Notes: generated from the letters alone by a model not told the origin. Counted from the stretch's first letter, positions 1 through 8,225 are shown. The stretch: DNA of 9,817 bases from Actinomycetota bacterium (GCA_026392555.1 JAPLBW010000195.1:1-9817), one strand, 5' to 3'. Translations and numbers: made by a program.

Positions 1-3000
1 CACGGTCGTCACACCATCACCTCGCATGCTGACGCCATACAACGCATCGGCGATTTCCATCGTGCGTTTTTGGTGCGTAATGATGATGAGCTGACTGTTT
101 TCTCGCAACTCCTCCATCACTGAAATCAAGCGCTGCAAGTTGACATCGTCTAGGGCCGCCTCGACTTCGTCCATCACGTAGAACGGGCTGGGGCGAGCCT
201 TAAACAAAGCGACCAAAAAAGCAACAGCGGTCAAGGAGCGCTCACCACCCGAAAGGAGCGACAAGCGCTTGATCTTCTTGCCCGGCGGGCGCGCTTCGAC
301 ATCGACGCCACTGCTCAACATGTCGGTGGGGTCTGTCAAAACCAAACGGCCTTCGCCGCCTGGGAACAAACGGCTAAACACAACTTCAAATTCGCGAGCC
401 ACATCGTGATAGGCCTCGGTGAAAACCTCTTCGATGCGCTCATCCACTTGTTTGACAATCTCGAGCAGGTCACGCTTGGTGTTCTTGAGGTCTTCGAGCT
501 GCTCGGTGAGGAACTTCAGGCGCTCTTCGAGCGCGGAGAACTCCTCCAGGGCGAGTGGGTTGACTTTGCCCAAAAGGTTCAAGTCACGTTCAGCGGAGCG
601 AAGACGCTTTTCCTGCTCCACGCGAACATAAGGAATCGGTTCTCCCTCAATGGGTTCACCCTGTTCGTCGTATTCGACTTCAGCATCGGGTTCGCGCATC
701 GATGGCGGGATGAGTTGGTCCGGGCCGTATTCGGCTAGCAGGGGCTCTGAGGCAACACCGAATTCCTCAAGCGCGCGCGTTTCGACCTGCTCAATACGCA
801 TCCGTTGCTCAGCGCGAGCCACTTCATCGCGGTGGACTACATCAGTGAGCTTTTCAATACGAGCCGACAAGTCGCGAATGCGCGTACGCAACCCAATCAT
901 CTCGGCGTCACGTTGTTCGCGCGCCTTTTCCGTTTCCTGGCGCGACACGGTCGCGGCCGCTAGTGAGACTTCCAAGCGAGCCAAGGCAATGTTCGCGCCA
1001 GAGGCCACGGCACGAGCTACGGCTGATTCGCGTGCACGGCGTTCGCGTCGAACAACGGCGCGAGCGCGAGCATCGCGTTCACCCTGGGCGGTTTGCATCA
1101 AGTTCTCAATGCGACTGGTGACGGCAAACGCACGTTCTTCGTCCGTGCGCAACGTCAATCGAGCTTCCACCTCGTTGGCCCGCAGAGCGGCCGATTGCTC
1201 GGCCAGCGATTCACGCAAGGCTTGGTCAGGTCCCACACTTTCGGCCTGACTCTCAGCCACACCGAGCTCGGCCTGCAGTTCAGCGACCTTGGCAAGGTCT
1301 GCTTCGTAGGCTTCCTGCGCCGTGACGAGTGCTTGTTCCAGCCGTTCGGCTTCGGCGGTGGCGCTGCGAGCCAGCGACCCAAGCTCGCCCAACTTCTCCG
1401 CAACCGCGGCCATCCGCGCGTCTGATTCGTGCAACTGCGTCAAGGCATTTTCAACGCTGGTTTGAGTTTGCAGCCGCTCTTCGGCTGCGCCGGTAAGGGC
1501 AAAACGAGCACGTTCAACACGATGGTTGGCCTCGTCAAGCTTGGAGCGACATTCATCAACTGCGGCCTGGACTTCGATCAGTGACGGAACCGCACTTGAT
1601 CCACCAACGATCAATCCCGCTGTCACCACATCGCCATCGGATGTCACCGCACGCAAACTGGGTTGCGCCGCGACCGCATCACGCGCCGCGGCCAAGGAAT
1701 TGACCAAGACCGTGTCTGCCAAAACAGCACTTAACGCGGGGCGAAGGGAATCAGGCACGGTCAATGCATCAATGGCCCAGCGAGCACCACTGGGAAGCGA
1801 GGCATTGGATGCAGCGCTTTGCGGAGCATCGGCCACGATGATGCCAGCGCGGCCGCCGTCGTCAGACTTCAACAACTCCACGGCTGAGACCGCAGACCCG
1901 CTCGAGGACACAGCCACCGCATCGGCAGCTGTTCCCAGCGCCGCAGCAATTGCTGTTTCGGTGCCCGCCTCGACCGTGATGAGTGAGGCGACCGAGCCGA
2001 GCAAACCAGTGACGCGCTGTCCAGCAGCCAACAACGCGGCCGACCCATCCTTGCGAGCCATACCCAGCTCAAGTGCTTCCAGGCGCGCCGTTAACCCTGC
2101 GCGATCGCGATCGGCACTCTGCTCGTCATTGCGCAATTGCTCCACGACTTTTTCGGCCGAGGTAAAGCGCTCAACCGCTTGTGCGTGCACTTCATCCAGA
2201 TCAACTTCAGAGTTGTCCAGGCCTGCAACCTGAGTTTCCAGAGCGGTAAAAGACTGATGAGCTTCGTTAGCTCGTGCCACCGCTTGCTCACGGGATGTGG
2301 TCACGCGATCGATTTCTGCCTTGCGTGTTTCGGCTCGCGACCGCGCGGAGTCGACGTGACCGGCACGCTGCGCCAGGCCTTCACGACGATCAGCTAACGC
2401 ACGTGCAGCATCAGTCATGGCTTGCTCGACTTCGGCAACTTGCGCTTCCGCCGCAGCTCGTTCAGCAATAACAGCATCCAAAGCCAGGCGATCTTGGGCA
2501 ACCACTTCCTGCGCTGCAGTTTCCTGATCCTTCAAACTCGCGGCTTCGGCCTCAAAGGTCTCGGGGTCTCGGGCGCCGGTGTCTTCTTCGGGTTCCGGCG
2601 CACTCAGGCGCACTCGCTCGGTGGCAAGTTCCGCTGTACCGCGCAGGCGCTCCTTGAGTGAGGACAACGCGAACCAGGTTTCTTGGGCCGCGGTCAGCGC
2701 TGGGGCTTGTTCAGCGGCTTCGGTTTGAACTTCGGCTTCACGGGCTAATTCCGAGGTGAGCAACGATTCCAATTGTGCTCGCTGAGCTCGGAATGATTCC
2801 TCATCCGCGGTTTCGGCTTCGGAAATCCTGCGCAACTGCATCAGGTCATCGGCCATCAAACGCAGTCGCGCATCGCGGACGTCGCTTTGGATCACGGCGG
2901 CTCGGCGAGCGGCTTGAGCTTGACGACCCAACGGCTTGAGTTGGCGACGCAATTCAGCGGTTAAGTCGGAAACGCGCGTGAGGTTTCCCTCCATCGCATC

Positions 3001-3517
3001 CAACTTGCGCAGTGCTTTTTCTTTGCGCTTGCGGTGCTTGAGCACACCTGCGGCTTCTTCAATAAAACCGCGACGCTCTTCAGGGTTGGCCTGCAAGATC
3101 GTGTCCAGCTGACCTTGACCCACGATGACGTGCATTTCGCGACCGATGCCCGAGTCGGAAAGAAGTTCCTGGATATCAAGCAGGCGGCACGACTCACCGT
3201 TAATGGCGTAGTCCGAACCACCATTGCGGAACATCGTGCGCGAAATGGTGACTTCGGCGTACTCGATGGGAAGCGCCCCATCGGAGTTATCAATGGTCAG
3301 CATGACTTCGGCACGGCCAAGCGGTGCTCGCTCAGCGGTTCCGGCGAAGATGACGTCGTCCATCTTGCCGCCACGCAGGGACTTGGCGCGCATCGACCAC
3401 ATTGGATTTGCCCGAGCCATTAGGGCCGACCACGCACGTAATGCCCGGTTCGAAGCGCAGCGTCGTCGACGATGCGAAGGATTTGAATCCCCGCACTGTC
3501 AAACTTTTCAGATGCAC
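1..3517 (-). CDS. smc: SMC chromosome segregation ATPase, frameshifted near the N-terminus and cut by the left window edge
   Basis: SMC is the ATPase of bacterial condensin. It dimerises, works with ScpA/ScpB and organises newly replicated chromosomes. The GTG at 3517 follows GGAG by 8 nt and begins [14 protein letters not shown], with Walker A GPNGSGKS at residues 31–38. After VVDA (residue 43) the frame breaks: the GTG frame ends at a TGA at 3332–3334, while the neighbouring frame continues with AKSLRGGK and stays open from 3387 to base 1 (1,129 codons; I checked every triplet for stops). That frame holds the Q-loop region (VIVGQGQL, about 3130–3100), a long coiled coil, the hinge (roughly 2050–1590, ending GLIVGGSS), the second coil, the signature LSGGER (about 255–240) and Walker B with D-loop ([15 protein letters not shown], about 185–140). 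Restoring about 9 residues would give some 1,181 residues to the edge, close to full family length (about 1,190–1,200). A gene caller may start it at ATG 3420, which would omit Walker A. Whether the break is genuine or a sequence error cannot be decided here. Confidence 0.95.
3385..3391 (-). other. Apparent ~26-nt deletion/frameshift junction in smc
   Basis: On the minus strand the bases between the GAT of VVD and the AAG of AKSLRGGK are only GCGCGCC (7 nt). Actinobacterial SMC proteins normally have about 11 codons there, of the type ALAWVMGEQGA, or 33 nt. The shortfall of about 26 nt is not a multiple of three, which matches the observed frame change exactly. The lost residues form the helix just after Walker A. 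Both flanks are otherwise well conserved. The size rests on family length remembered from homologues, not on an alignment run here. Confidence 0.85.
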
Positions 3518-3699
3518 GCGCTGAACTCCGTAAAAGCACCTGCTGGAACGCGCTGATCACTCAGTCGAAACAGCAGTTAGGGCGAGGGGAAGGCCAGGTC
3601 CCACTCTACCCATGGGCTCGACCCGCCTGCGGGTGGATCAGTGAAATCACAACCGCACATGATCTCGGCTTCGCCCCAGCCTTTGGTCCGGCAAGTACG
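3518..3699. other. mutM–smc intergenic region
   Basis: At 182 nt this is by far the longest gap in the window. The other gaps are 63 nt or less. It contains a short perfect inverted repeat at 3621–3634 (ACCCG-CAGG-CGGGT on the minus strand), with no following T-run, and the palindrome CCCATGGG at 3609–3616. No coding ORF, tRNA or convincing −35/−10 pair was recognised. Its length makes it the likeliest place for a separate smc promoter, but this is inference. Many actinobacteria carry an acylphosphatase gene between mutM and smc, and none is present here. Confidence 0.5.
3526..3529 (-). promoter_or_regulatory. Ribosome binding site for smc
   Basis: GGAG on the minus strand, 8 nt before GTG 3517. 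It supports this GTG as the native start rather than the downstream ATG at 3420, which lies in the other frame and would skip Walker A. Confidence 0.6.
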
Positions 3700-4572
3700 T
3701 CACCAATGTGCATTCGGTGGTGTGCGTTGACACTGGGGACAGCGAAAGGACGAACGGTTCATAAAGGGCTCGCGGACGATCCCGCGACCACATCGACGAC
3801 ACGGCAAAGCCTCGCGCCCATAGACGTTCAGGGACCGCTCGAAATACCCACTGGAACCATTGACGTCAACATACAAACTGTCAAAGGACGTGCCCCCTTG
3901 GGCCAAGGCGGCAGCCATCACATCGGTGGCATGGCCGACCAATTCGGCCACCTGCAGCCGAGTAAACGAGGACGTGGGGCGAGCGAAGTGTCGACGAGCC
4001 AGCCAGAGGGCTTCGTCGGCATAAATATTGCCAATCCCCGAGATCAGACTTTGATCCAACAGCGCCCGTTTGATGCCGGTCTGCCGGCCACGCAAGCGTT
4101 TGGCCACTTCGGTCAGATCAAAGCCGGGCTCAAACGGATCCGGGGCAATGTGGTGCACCGACTCGGGTACCCAACGACCTGCCCACGGTTCACGCACCAA
4201 GGGTTCAATGCGGAGCCCTCCGAAAGTGCGCTGATCAACAAAACGCAATTCTCGGCCCGCATCGGTGAACCCAATGCGCACATGAAGGTGCTTTTCGTCC
4301 GGCTCCCCCTGCGGTTGCATCAATAATTGACCGCTCATACCTAGATGAGCTAACAGCGCTTCCCCATCATCGAGGGTGAACCACAAGAATTTGCCACGTC
4401 GCTCCACTGATTCGACGGTGCGACCGCGCAACCGATCCACAAAGTCAGTAGGGCCAGCAACGTGGTGGCGAATCGACCGGGCCAAAGTGACATCAACATC
4501 GGCGATGGTTCGGCGGGCTACCCAACGGGCCAAACCCGAACGCACCACTTCAACTTCAGGAAGTTCAGGCAT
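3700..4572 (-). CDS. mutM: Formamidopyrimidine-DNA glycosylase (Fpg/MutM)
   Basis: A bifunctional base-excision repair enzyme that removes 8-oxoguanine and formamidopyrimidines and cleaves the abasic site by β,δ-elimination. The 290-residue length fits the family (about 270–290). The N-terminus [10 protein letters not shown] supplies the catalytic Pro2, which becomes N-terminal and forms the Schiff base, and Glu3. The conserved β-hairpin Lys is K61 (RRGKFLW). HLGMSG (Met79) and DQRTFGG (residues 113–119) are the intercalating loop segments. The helix-two-turns-helix contains [15 protein letters not shown] (173–187). The C-terminal zinc finger has C258, C261, C278 and C281, with the DNA-binding Arg273 in MNRSSF. 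Nothing essential is missing. The ATG follows the TAG of rnc with no intervening base and no clear ribosome binding site, so translation is probably coupled to rnc. DQRTFGG and MNRSSF resemble actinobacterial Fpg and argue for MutM over the Nei branch. Confidence 0.97.
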   Translation of the reverse strand: MPELPEVEVVRSGLARWVARRTIADVDVTLARSIRHHVAGPTDFVDRLRGRTVESVERRGKFLWFTLDDGEALLAHLGMSGQLLMQPQGEPDEKHLHVRIGFTDAGRELRFVDQRTFGGLRIEPLVREPWAGRWVPESVHHIAPDPFEPGFDLTEVAKRLRGRQTGIKRALLDQSLISGIGNIYADEALWLARRHFARPTSSFTRLQVAELVGHATDVMAAALAQGGTSFDSLYVDVNGSSGYFERSLNVYGREALPCRRCGRGIVREPFMNRSSFRCPQCQRTPPNAHW

Positions 4573-5298
4573 CTACTCGCTCGCAGTGAGCATCTCGGGT
4601 TGTTCATTGAGCACCTGCCAGGCAGTTTGCGCAGCCGCCTGCTCGGCTTCCTTTTTGTTCTTGCCCTGACCTTGGCCGAAGTCAGCCTCTCCCAGGTGCA
4701 CGGTGGCAACAAAGGATTTTTGATGATCCGGTCCGCTTTCGCTCACGCTGTAACGAGGAACGCCCACACCGCGCAGTGCAGCCAGCTCCTGCAAAGAAGT
4801 TTTCCAATCCAGTCCCGCACCCATGGACGAAGCCGCAGCGATCAGGCCATCGAAGAGGCGATGAACCAACTCAGCAGCAACAGCTAATCCCTGATCGATG
4901 TAAACCGCACCGAGCAAGGCCTCAACGGTGTCGGCCACGATGCTCGCCTTGTCTCGACCACCGGTGGTTTCTTCCCCCTTGCCCAAGCGGATGAATTCAC
5001 CCAAACCGAAACCGCGACCAATATCGGCCAGAGCACGCATGTTCACCACCGCCGCACGCAATTTCGCCAACTGCCCTTCGGGCAGATCCGGATGACGGCG
5101 GTACAACGTGTCAGTGACCACGATGCCCAACACGGAGTCGCCGAGAAATTCCAGTCGCTCGTTAGTGGGAATTCCACCGTTTTCGTAGGAGTAAGAACGA
5201 TGCGTCAAGGCACGTTCCAAGATTTCTGAGCCAACCTTGACTCCGATGCGCTCACACAAAATGGAAATATCGGAGTTGTGGGTTGATGAAACGCTCAT
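4573..5298 (-). CDS. rnc: Ribonuclease III
   Basis: A double-strand-specific, Mg2+-dependent endoribonuclease that processes the rRNA precursor and structured mRNAs and acts as a homodimer. The 241-residue protein has the usual two domains. The catalytic domain (about 10–150) carries the signature [13 protein letters not shown] (46–58), with Glu47, Glu50 and Asp54. The second metal-ligand pair is in ADTVEALLG (122–130), Asp123 and Glu126. The dsRNA-binding domain (about 163–232) starts at DWKTSLQEL and ends in the basic [15 protein letters not shown] helix. All expected active-site acids are present. The ATG lies 2 nt after the plsX stop and the gene abuts mutM, so plsX–rnc–mutM reads as a coupled unit. 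A strong Shine-Dalgarno sequence is not visible. The plsX/rnc/mutM/smc order is common in Gram-positive bacteria. Confidence 0.98.
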   Translation of the reverse strand: MSVSSTHNSDISILCERIGVKVGSEILERALTHRSYSYENGGIPTNERLEFLGDSVLGIVVTDTLYRRHPDLPEGQLAKLRAAVVNMRALADIGRGFGLGEFIRLGKGEETTGGRDKASIVADTVEALLGAVYIDQGLAVAAELVHRLFDGLIAAASSMGAGLDWKTSLQELAALRGVGVPRYSVSESGPDHQKSFVATVHLGEADFGQGQGKNKKEAEQAAAQTAWQVLNEQPEMLTASE

Positions 5299-5300
5299 GG

Positions 5301-6323
5301 CTACCGCTTACCAGCGTCCGACACGGCTAATTGGTCGGCGATGCGAGCCACCAGATCAGAACGCACACCTCGAACAGCCAGCGCGACATACGCTGCAATT
5401 TCCGCAGCCGAGGATGCGCCGTGACCCACGACGCTGACTCCCTTAATCCCCAACAAGATGGCGCCGGCGTGCCTTCCCACCGCAAACGAGCGCCCAACCT
5501 CCAGCGCTGGCTCGGGGTCTGCATAACGTCGTGAAATCGCCTCAGCAGTGTTTAGGGCCGCGCCCTCTAACGCCTTGAGGACCACATTGCCGGTAAAGCC
5601 ATCGGTGACGATGACGTCTGCGATCCCGCCGAGGGCAACATCGTCACCTTCAACGGGTCCCACATACCGGAGGTTGAGATCAAGGAATTCCTCGTGCGCG
5701 AGGCGACGCAATGCATCACCCTTGCCAGGTTCACTGCCAATGGTCAGCAAACCTACGGCTGGATCATCGGACAATCCCAAGGCAACCGCGAAGGCGCGAC
5801 CACTGTTGGCGAATTGGGCCAAGAGTTCAGGTGTGGCGTCGACCGTCCCACCTACATCAAGCAAGACAACCGAATGATGAACGGCAGGGACAACAACAGC
5901 AACGGCAGCTCGGGTGACGCCTTCAAGACGACCGATCGTCAAGGTCGCTGCCGCGAGGACTCCTCCGGTGTCCCCAACGGAGACCGAAGCTTGTGCACGT
6001 TGATTGCGGACTAATTCGGCAGCGACTTGTACCGAGACATCAGGTCGGGTGCGAATAGCTCGAACAGGATCTTCGTCCATCGCCAGCGCTGAGCCAGCGG
6101 CTGCGTACTCAACCCGATCGGCAATACCGCGATCGGCAGCCAAGGTGTGGGTGAGATCAGTCGGGCCCACGAGGATGAGGTCAACGCCGGATTGCTGGTC
6201 TAAGACCTGCAGTGCGGCATCGGCCACGACCTCGGGACCGTCATCTCCACCCAAAACATCAAGGGCCACGGTGACGCGAACCGAAGTGTCCGCGCCGTGA
6301 TCCCTGTCAGTAGGCAGGGTCAT
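5301..6323 (-). CDS. plsX: Phosphate acyltransferase PlsX
   Basis: PlsX converts acyl-ACP and phosphate to acyl-phosphate, which PlsY uses to acylate glycerol-3-phosphate in phospholipid synthesis. It is a peripheral membrane enzyme. From ATG 6323 the protein has 340 residues, usual for the family (about 330–355). Recognisable blocks are [14 protein letters not shown] (20–33), [15 protein letters not shown] (83–97), [13 protein letters not shown] (115–127), [19 protein letters not shown] (154–172), [12 protein letters not shown] (191–202), [15 protein letters not shown] (236–250) and the C-terminal [16 protein letters not shown] (290–305). Several positions differ from the common forms: DVLGGD for D(A/V)MGGD, SVGDTGG for SAGNTGA, and RAAV for RPAL. 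The reading frame extends upstream to a TTG at 6377 inside rpmF. ATG 6323, 7 nt after the rpmF stop, is the better start, although no clear ribosome binding site precedes it. Confidence 0.93.
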   Translation of the reverse strand: MTLPTDRDHGADTSVRVTVALDVLGGDDGPEVVADAALQVLDQQSGVDLILVGPTDLTHTLAADRGIADRVEYAAAGSALAMDEDPVRAIRTRPDVSVQVAAELVRNQRAQASVSVGDTGGVLAAATLTIGRLEGVTRAAVAVVVPAVHHSVVLLDVGGTVDATPELLAQFANSGRAFAVALGLSDDPAVGLLTIGSEPGKGDALRRLAHEEFLDLNLRYVGPVEGDDVALGGIADVIVTDGFTGNVVLKALEGAALNTAEAISRRYADPEPALEVGRSFAVGRHAGAILLGIKGVSVVGHGASSAAEIAAYVALAVRGVRSDLVARIADQLAVSDAGKR

Positions 6324-6330
6324 CGTGGAT

Positions 6331-6507
6331 CTAGACGTCGAGGATCTGGCGACCGTCGTAACGACCGTCTTCGTCAACGCGGTGAGGCACCGAGTACTCG
6401 ACTTGGCCGTTGACGATGCGCTTGTTGATCTGAGGCAACTTCGCCTTCCAGTTAGCCCTACGGCTACGGGTGTTGCTGCGCGACGTCTTGCGCTTGGGGA
6501 CAGCCAC
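6331..6507 (-). CDS. rpmF: Large-subunit ribosomal protein L32 (cysteine-free form)
   Basis: A small structural protein of the 50S subunit. The GTG-initiated ORF encodes 58 residues, normal for L32 (about 56–60). It begins MAVPKRKTSRSNTRSRRANW, the family's hallmark basic N-terminus, and ends GRYDGRQILDV, matching the C-terminal pattern of zinc-ribbon L32. It has no cysteine at all: the positions where zinc-binding L32 has two CxxC pairs are occupied by other residues (for example VDED before the final G-x-Y). It is therefore a zinc-independent form. A TAG lies in frame three codons upstream of the GTG and no ATG is available, which fixes the start. GGAAAG lies 9 nt upstream. It sits 42 nt after DUF177, a partnership conserved across bacteria, and 7 nt before plsX. 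Confidence 0.97.
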   Translation of the reverse strand: MAVPKRKTSRSNTRSRRANWKAKLPQINKRIVNGQVEYSVPHRVDEDGRYDGRQILDV

Positions 6508-6516
6508 GATGGCCTA

Positions 6517-6522
6517 CTTTCC
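6517..6522 (-). promoter_or_regulatory. Probable ribosome binding site for rpmF
   Basis: GGAAAG on the minus strand, 9 nt before GTG 6507. It is a moderate match, supported by its position and by the absence of any other usable start. Confidence 0.45.
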
Positions 6523-6549
6523 GGTCAGCCGGCACAGGTGCCGGATTGA

Positions 6550-7104
6550 TTAAAGTTCTGGTTCTTGCGCTTGCACATTAAGCAAAGCTGCCCAACGTGC
6601 ATCGATGATGTCATGCTTGTGTGTCGGGTCGTCCGCCAAGCGTGCTCCACATTCAGAACACAGCCCTAGGCAATCGTCCCTACACACAGGTGCGAGCGGA
6701 AGTGCAGTGACGATGAGGTCACGCAATACCGGCTCAAGGTCCAACTCGTCGCCACCAAAGCGCAGGACTTCTTCATCCTCATCGTCCAGCGGCTGGTCTT
6801 CGTAAAAGAACAATTCCTGAAAAGTCTGATCAACATCAGAGCTGATCTCGTCCAGGCATCGTGCACATTCTCCGACCAAGTGTGCGTGAACCGATCCGGT
6901 TGCCAGCACACCTTGTTCCAAAGATTCAATCCGCACCGTAAGGAACAGGTCCGAACCTTGTGGAACCCCGATCACAGCGATACCGAGGTCCTCGGGAGCC
7001 GGGACTGTGCGTTCGACTTCAATCATTGAGCCCGCTTTGCGGCCGAGGTCGATCAGATCAACCACGAGCGGGGAAGCAGATGACAAAGACACAGCGCAAT
7101 CCAT
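6550..7104 (-). CDS. yceD: DUF177/YceD family protein, likely rRNA/ribosome-related
   Basis: A small acidic protein of the DUF177 (YceD) family, almost always encoded directly upstream of rpmF, as here. Family members in E. coli and plants have been linked to 23S rRNA accumulation or processing; the molecular activity is not established. The 184-residue sequence has a SPLVVDLIDLGRKAGS block (11–26), ERTVPAPEDLG (31–41), GECARCLDEI (78–87) and a C-terminal CRDDCLGLCSECG (141–153). The cysteines C80, C83, C141, C145, C149 and C152 make metal binding plausible. An acidic stretch (DDEDEE, 107–112) separates the two cysteine regions, as is usual for the family. ATG 7104 keeps the conserved SPLVVD block, so I prefer it to Met27. 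The site before it is weak (GGGGTT). The spacing to the upstream sepIVA-like gene is 54 nt. Confidence 0.92.
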   Translation of the reverse strand: MDCAVSLSSASPLVVDLIDLGRKAGSMIEVERTVPAPEDLGIAVIGVPQGSDLFLTVRIESLEQGVLATGSVHAHLVGECARCLDEISSDVDQTFQELFFYEDQPLDDEDEEVLRFGGDELDLEPVLRDLIVTALPLAPVCRDDCLGLCSECGARLADDPTHKHDIIDARWAALLNVQAQEPEL

Positions 7105-7158
7105 GCGTTAAAGAACCCCGACCCCAACTGGGATCAGAAGGATAAGAGTACCGGAGGC

Positions 7159-7677
7159 CTAGTACTGCCCCTCAGGGCCATCATCAGCGCCAAAAACGGG
7201 GATGTCGCCGGTCAGGTCCATCTCGTCAACCTGCTGGTCGGCACGAATCTTGTCGCGGCCACGCTGGACCGAGCGCAAGGTCTTATCAAGGACCACTTCG
7301 AAGTTCGCCAACTTGCCGTCCACGTAGTTGTCCACGTCCTGGGCCTTGGCCTCGGCCAGTGCTTCAGCTTCAGCAACAATCCGATCGGCCTCGATGTTGG
7401 CTTCGACGACGACTTCCTCTGCTGCCACCAGTCGAGCCTGCTCGGCATAGGCGGAATCGATGATGGCCTTGCTCTGGTCCCGTGCCTCAGCGACAACAGC
7501 ATCACGCTGGGTCAATACTTTTTGGGCATCGCCTAACTGACTGGGCAAACTACGGCGAGCGTCCTCAATTAAGTCCAAAACGTCGTCGCGGTGCACCATG
7601 CAAGAAGCTGACATCGGCACAGCGCGCGCATCGCGAATGAGAGCTTCCAAACGAGTCAAAACGGTATCGACGTCCAC
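7159..7677 (-). CDS. sepIVA: DivIVA-like coiled-coil protein, SepIVA homologue (short form)
   Basis: The sequence resembles mycobacterial SepIVA (Rv2927c type), a DivIVA-domain coiled-coil protein tied to septation and cell-envelope elongation. Matching parts are the N-terminal ARAVPMSASCMVHRDDVLDL (18–37) followed by DAQKVLTQRDAVVAEA (50–65), and the C-terminal NYVDGKLANFEVVLDKTL (117–134) with RSVQRGRDKIR (135–145). Residues about 50–115 are Ala/Glu-rich and heptad-like, consistent with a coiled coil. There is no signal peptide or membrane segment. At 172 residues it is about 70 shorter than the mycobacterial protein as I recall it, because the repetitive middle of the coil is reduced. The tail (146–172) is acidic and rich in Gly and Asp. 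The GTG start is fixed by GGAGG 6 nt upstream. It lies between coaD and DUF177, where this family is usually found in Actinobacteria. Confidence 0.85.
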   Translation of the reverse strand: MDVDTVLTRLEALIRDARAVPMSASCMVHRDDVLDLIEDARRSLPSQLGDAQKVLTQRDAVVAEARDQSKAIIDSAYAEQARLVAAEEVVVEANIEADRIVAEAEALAEAKAQDVDNYVDGKLANFEVVLDKTLRSVQRGRDKIRADQQVDEMDLTGDIPVFGADDGPEGQY

Positions 7678-7683
7678 AGTGAT

Positions 7684-7688
7684 CCTCC
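7684..7688 (-). promoter_or_regulatory. Strong ribosome binding site for sepIVA-like gene
   Basis: GGAGG on the minus strand, 6 nt before GTG 7677. It decides this non-ATG start. Confidence 0.75.
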
Positions 7689-7740
7689 GACGAACTGACT
7701 GGGTGATGGGGCAAATCTATTCCGGGCGGCAAATCAGCGA

Positions 7741-8214
7741 TCAGGCGAGTCGCTCTTTCAGACTCTTGAGCACCGAATCAGGCACGAGGCCGGTAACGTC
7801 CCCGCCGTGGCCTGCAATCTCTTTGACCAAACTTGAGGACAAGTATCCGTAGACCGGATTAGTAGAAACAAACAAGGTCTCGATACCGGTCAGGCGGTTG
7901 TTCATCTGTGCCATCTGGAGTTCATAGTCAAAGTCGGTTACGGCGCGCAGTCCCTTGACGATGGCAGAAATTTTGTGGTCACGGCAAAAGTCCACCAGCA
8001 GGCCGGTAAAGCTTTGGACGGTGACGTTGGGGTAACCAGCGCACACCTCTTCAAGCATGACGATGCGCTCGTCAACCGTAAACAAACTTGACTTCGTTTG
8101 ATTGACCAAGACGCCAACCGTCACGTGGTCAAATAACGCAGCCGCTCGACCGATGATGTCGATATGCCCGTTGGTGACCGGGTCAAAGGAACCAGGACAG
8201 ACCGCACTACGCAT
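7741..8214 (-). CDS. coaD: Phosphopantetheine adenylyltransferase
   Basis: Catalyses ATP + 4'-phosphopantetheine to dephospho-CoA + pyrophosphate, the penultimate step of coenzyme A synthesis. It is cytosolic and usually hexameric. The 157-residue protein is standard length. It has the nucleotidyltransferase signature PGSFDPVTNGHIDII (7–21) with the TxGH motif TNGH (14–17), the substrate-binding Lys41 in NQTKSSLF, KGLRAVTDFDYELQMAQMN (87–105), and the C-terminal YLSSSLVKEIAGHGGDV (124–140) that contacts ATP. No key residue is missing. ATG 8214 has GGAGG 6 nt upstream. It begins 23 nt after the rsmD stop, and the rsmD–coaD pairing is widespread in bacteria, suggesting co-transcription. Confidence 0.98.
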   Translation of the reverse strand: MRSAVCPGSFDPVTNGHIDIIGRAAALFDHVTVGVLVNQTKSSLFTVDERIVMLEEVCAGYPNVTVQSFTGLLVDFCRDHKISAIVKGLRAVTDFDYELQMAQMNNRLTGIETLFVSTNPVYGYLSSSLVKEIAGHGGDVTGLVPDSVLKSLKERLA

Positions 8215-8220
8215 GACTTG

Positions 8221-8225
8221 CCTCC
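8221..8225 (-). promoter_or_regulatory. Strong ribosome binding site for coaD
   Basis: GGAGG on the minus strand, 6 nt before ATG 8214 and within the 23-nt gap after rsmD. Confidence 0.75.

Noticed and set aside
650..2233. Long plus-strand ORFs (about 200 and 235 codons) opposite smc, rich in Ser, Ala and Arg
   Set aside because: They lie antisense to the SMC coiled coils and hinge. Their low-complexity composition is what the reverse complement of Ala/Glu/Arg-rich coil codons gives, and they match no family I recognise.
3621..3634. Possible rho-independent terminator after mutM
   Set aside because: The stem is only 5–6 bp and no T-run follows on either strand, so it is recorded only as an inverted repeat.
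3600..3640. Possible tRNA T-arm-like GGCGGGTCGAGCCC on the minus strand between mutM and smc
   Set aside because: It lacks the TTC of the T-loop, and no acceptor, D or anticodon arm can be folded around it.
3706..4326. 206-codon plus-strand ORF opposite mutM
   Set aside because: MutM on the minus strand is complete with all catalytic residues; the plus-strand reading is unrecognisable.
6324..6377. Upstream TTG start for plsX at 6377
   Set aside because: It would overlap the 3' end of rpmF by 47 nt, uses a rare start codon and adds 18 residues with no family similarity; ATG 6323 gives a normal-length PlsX.
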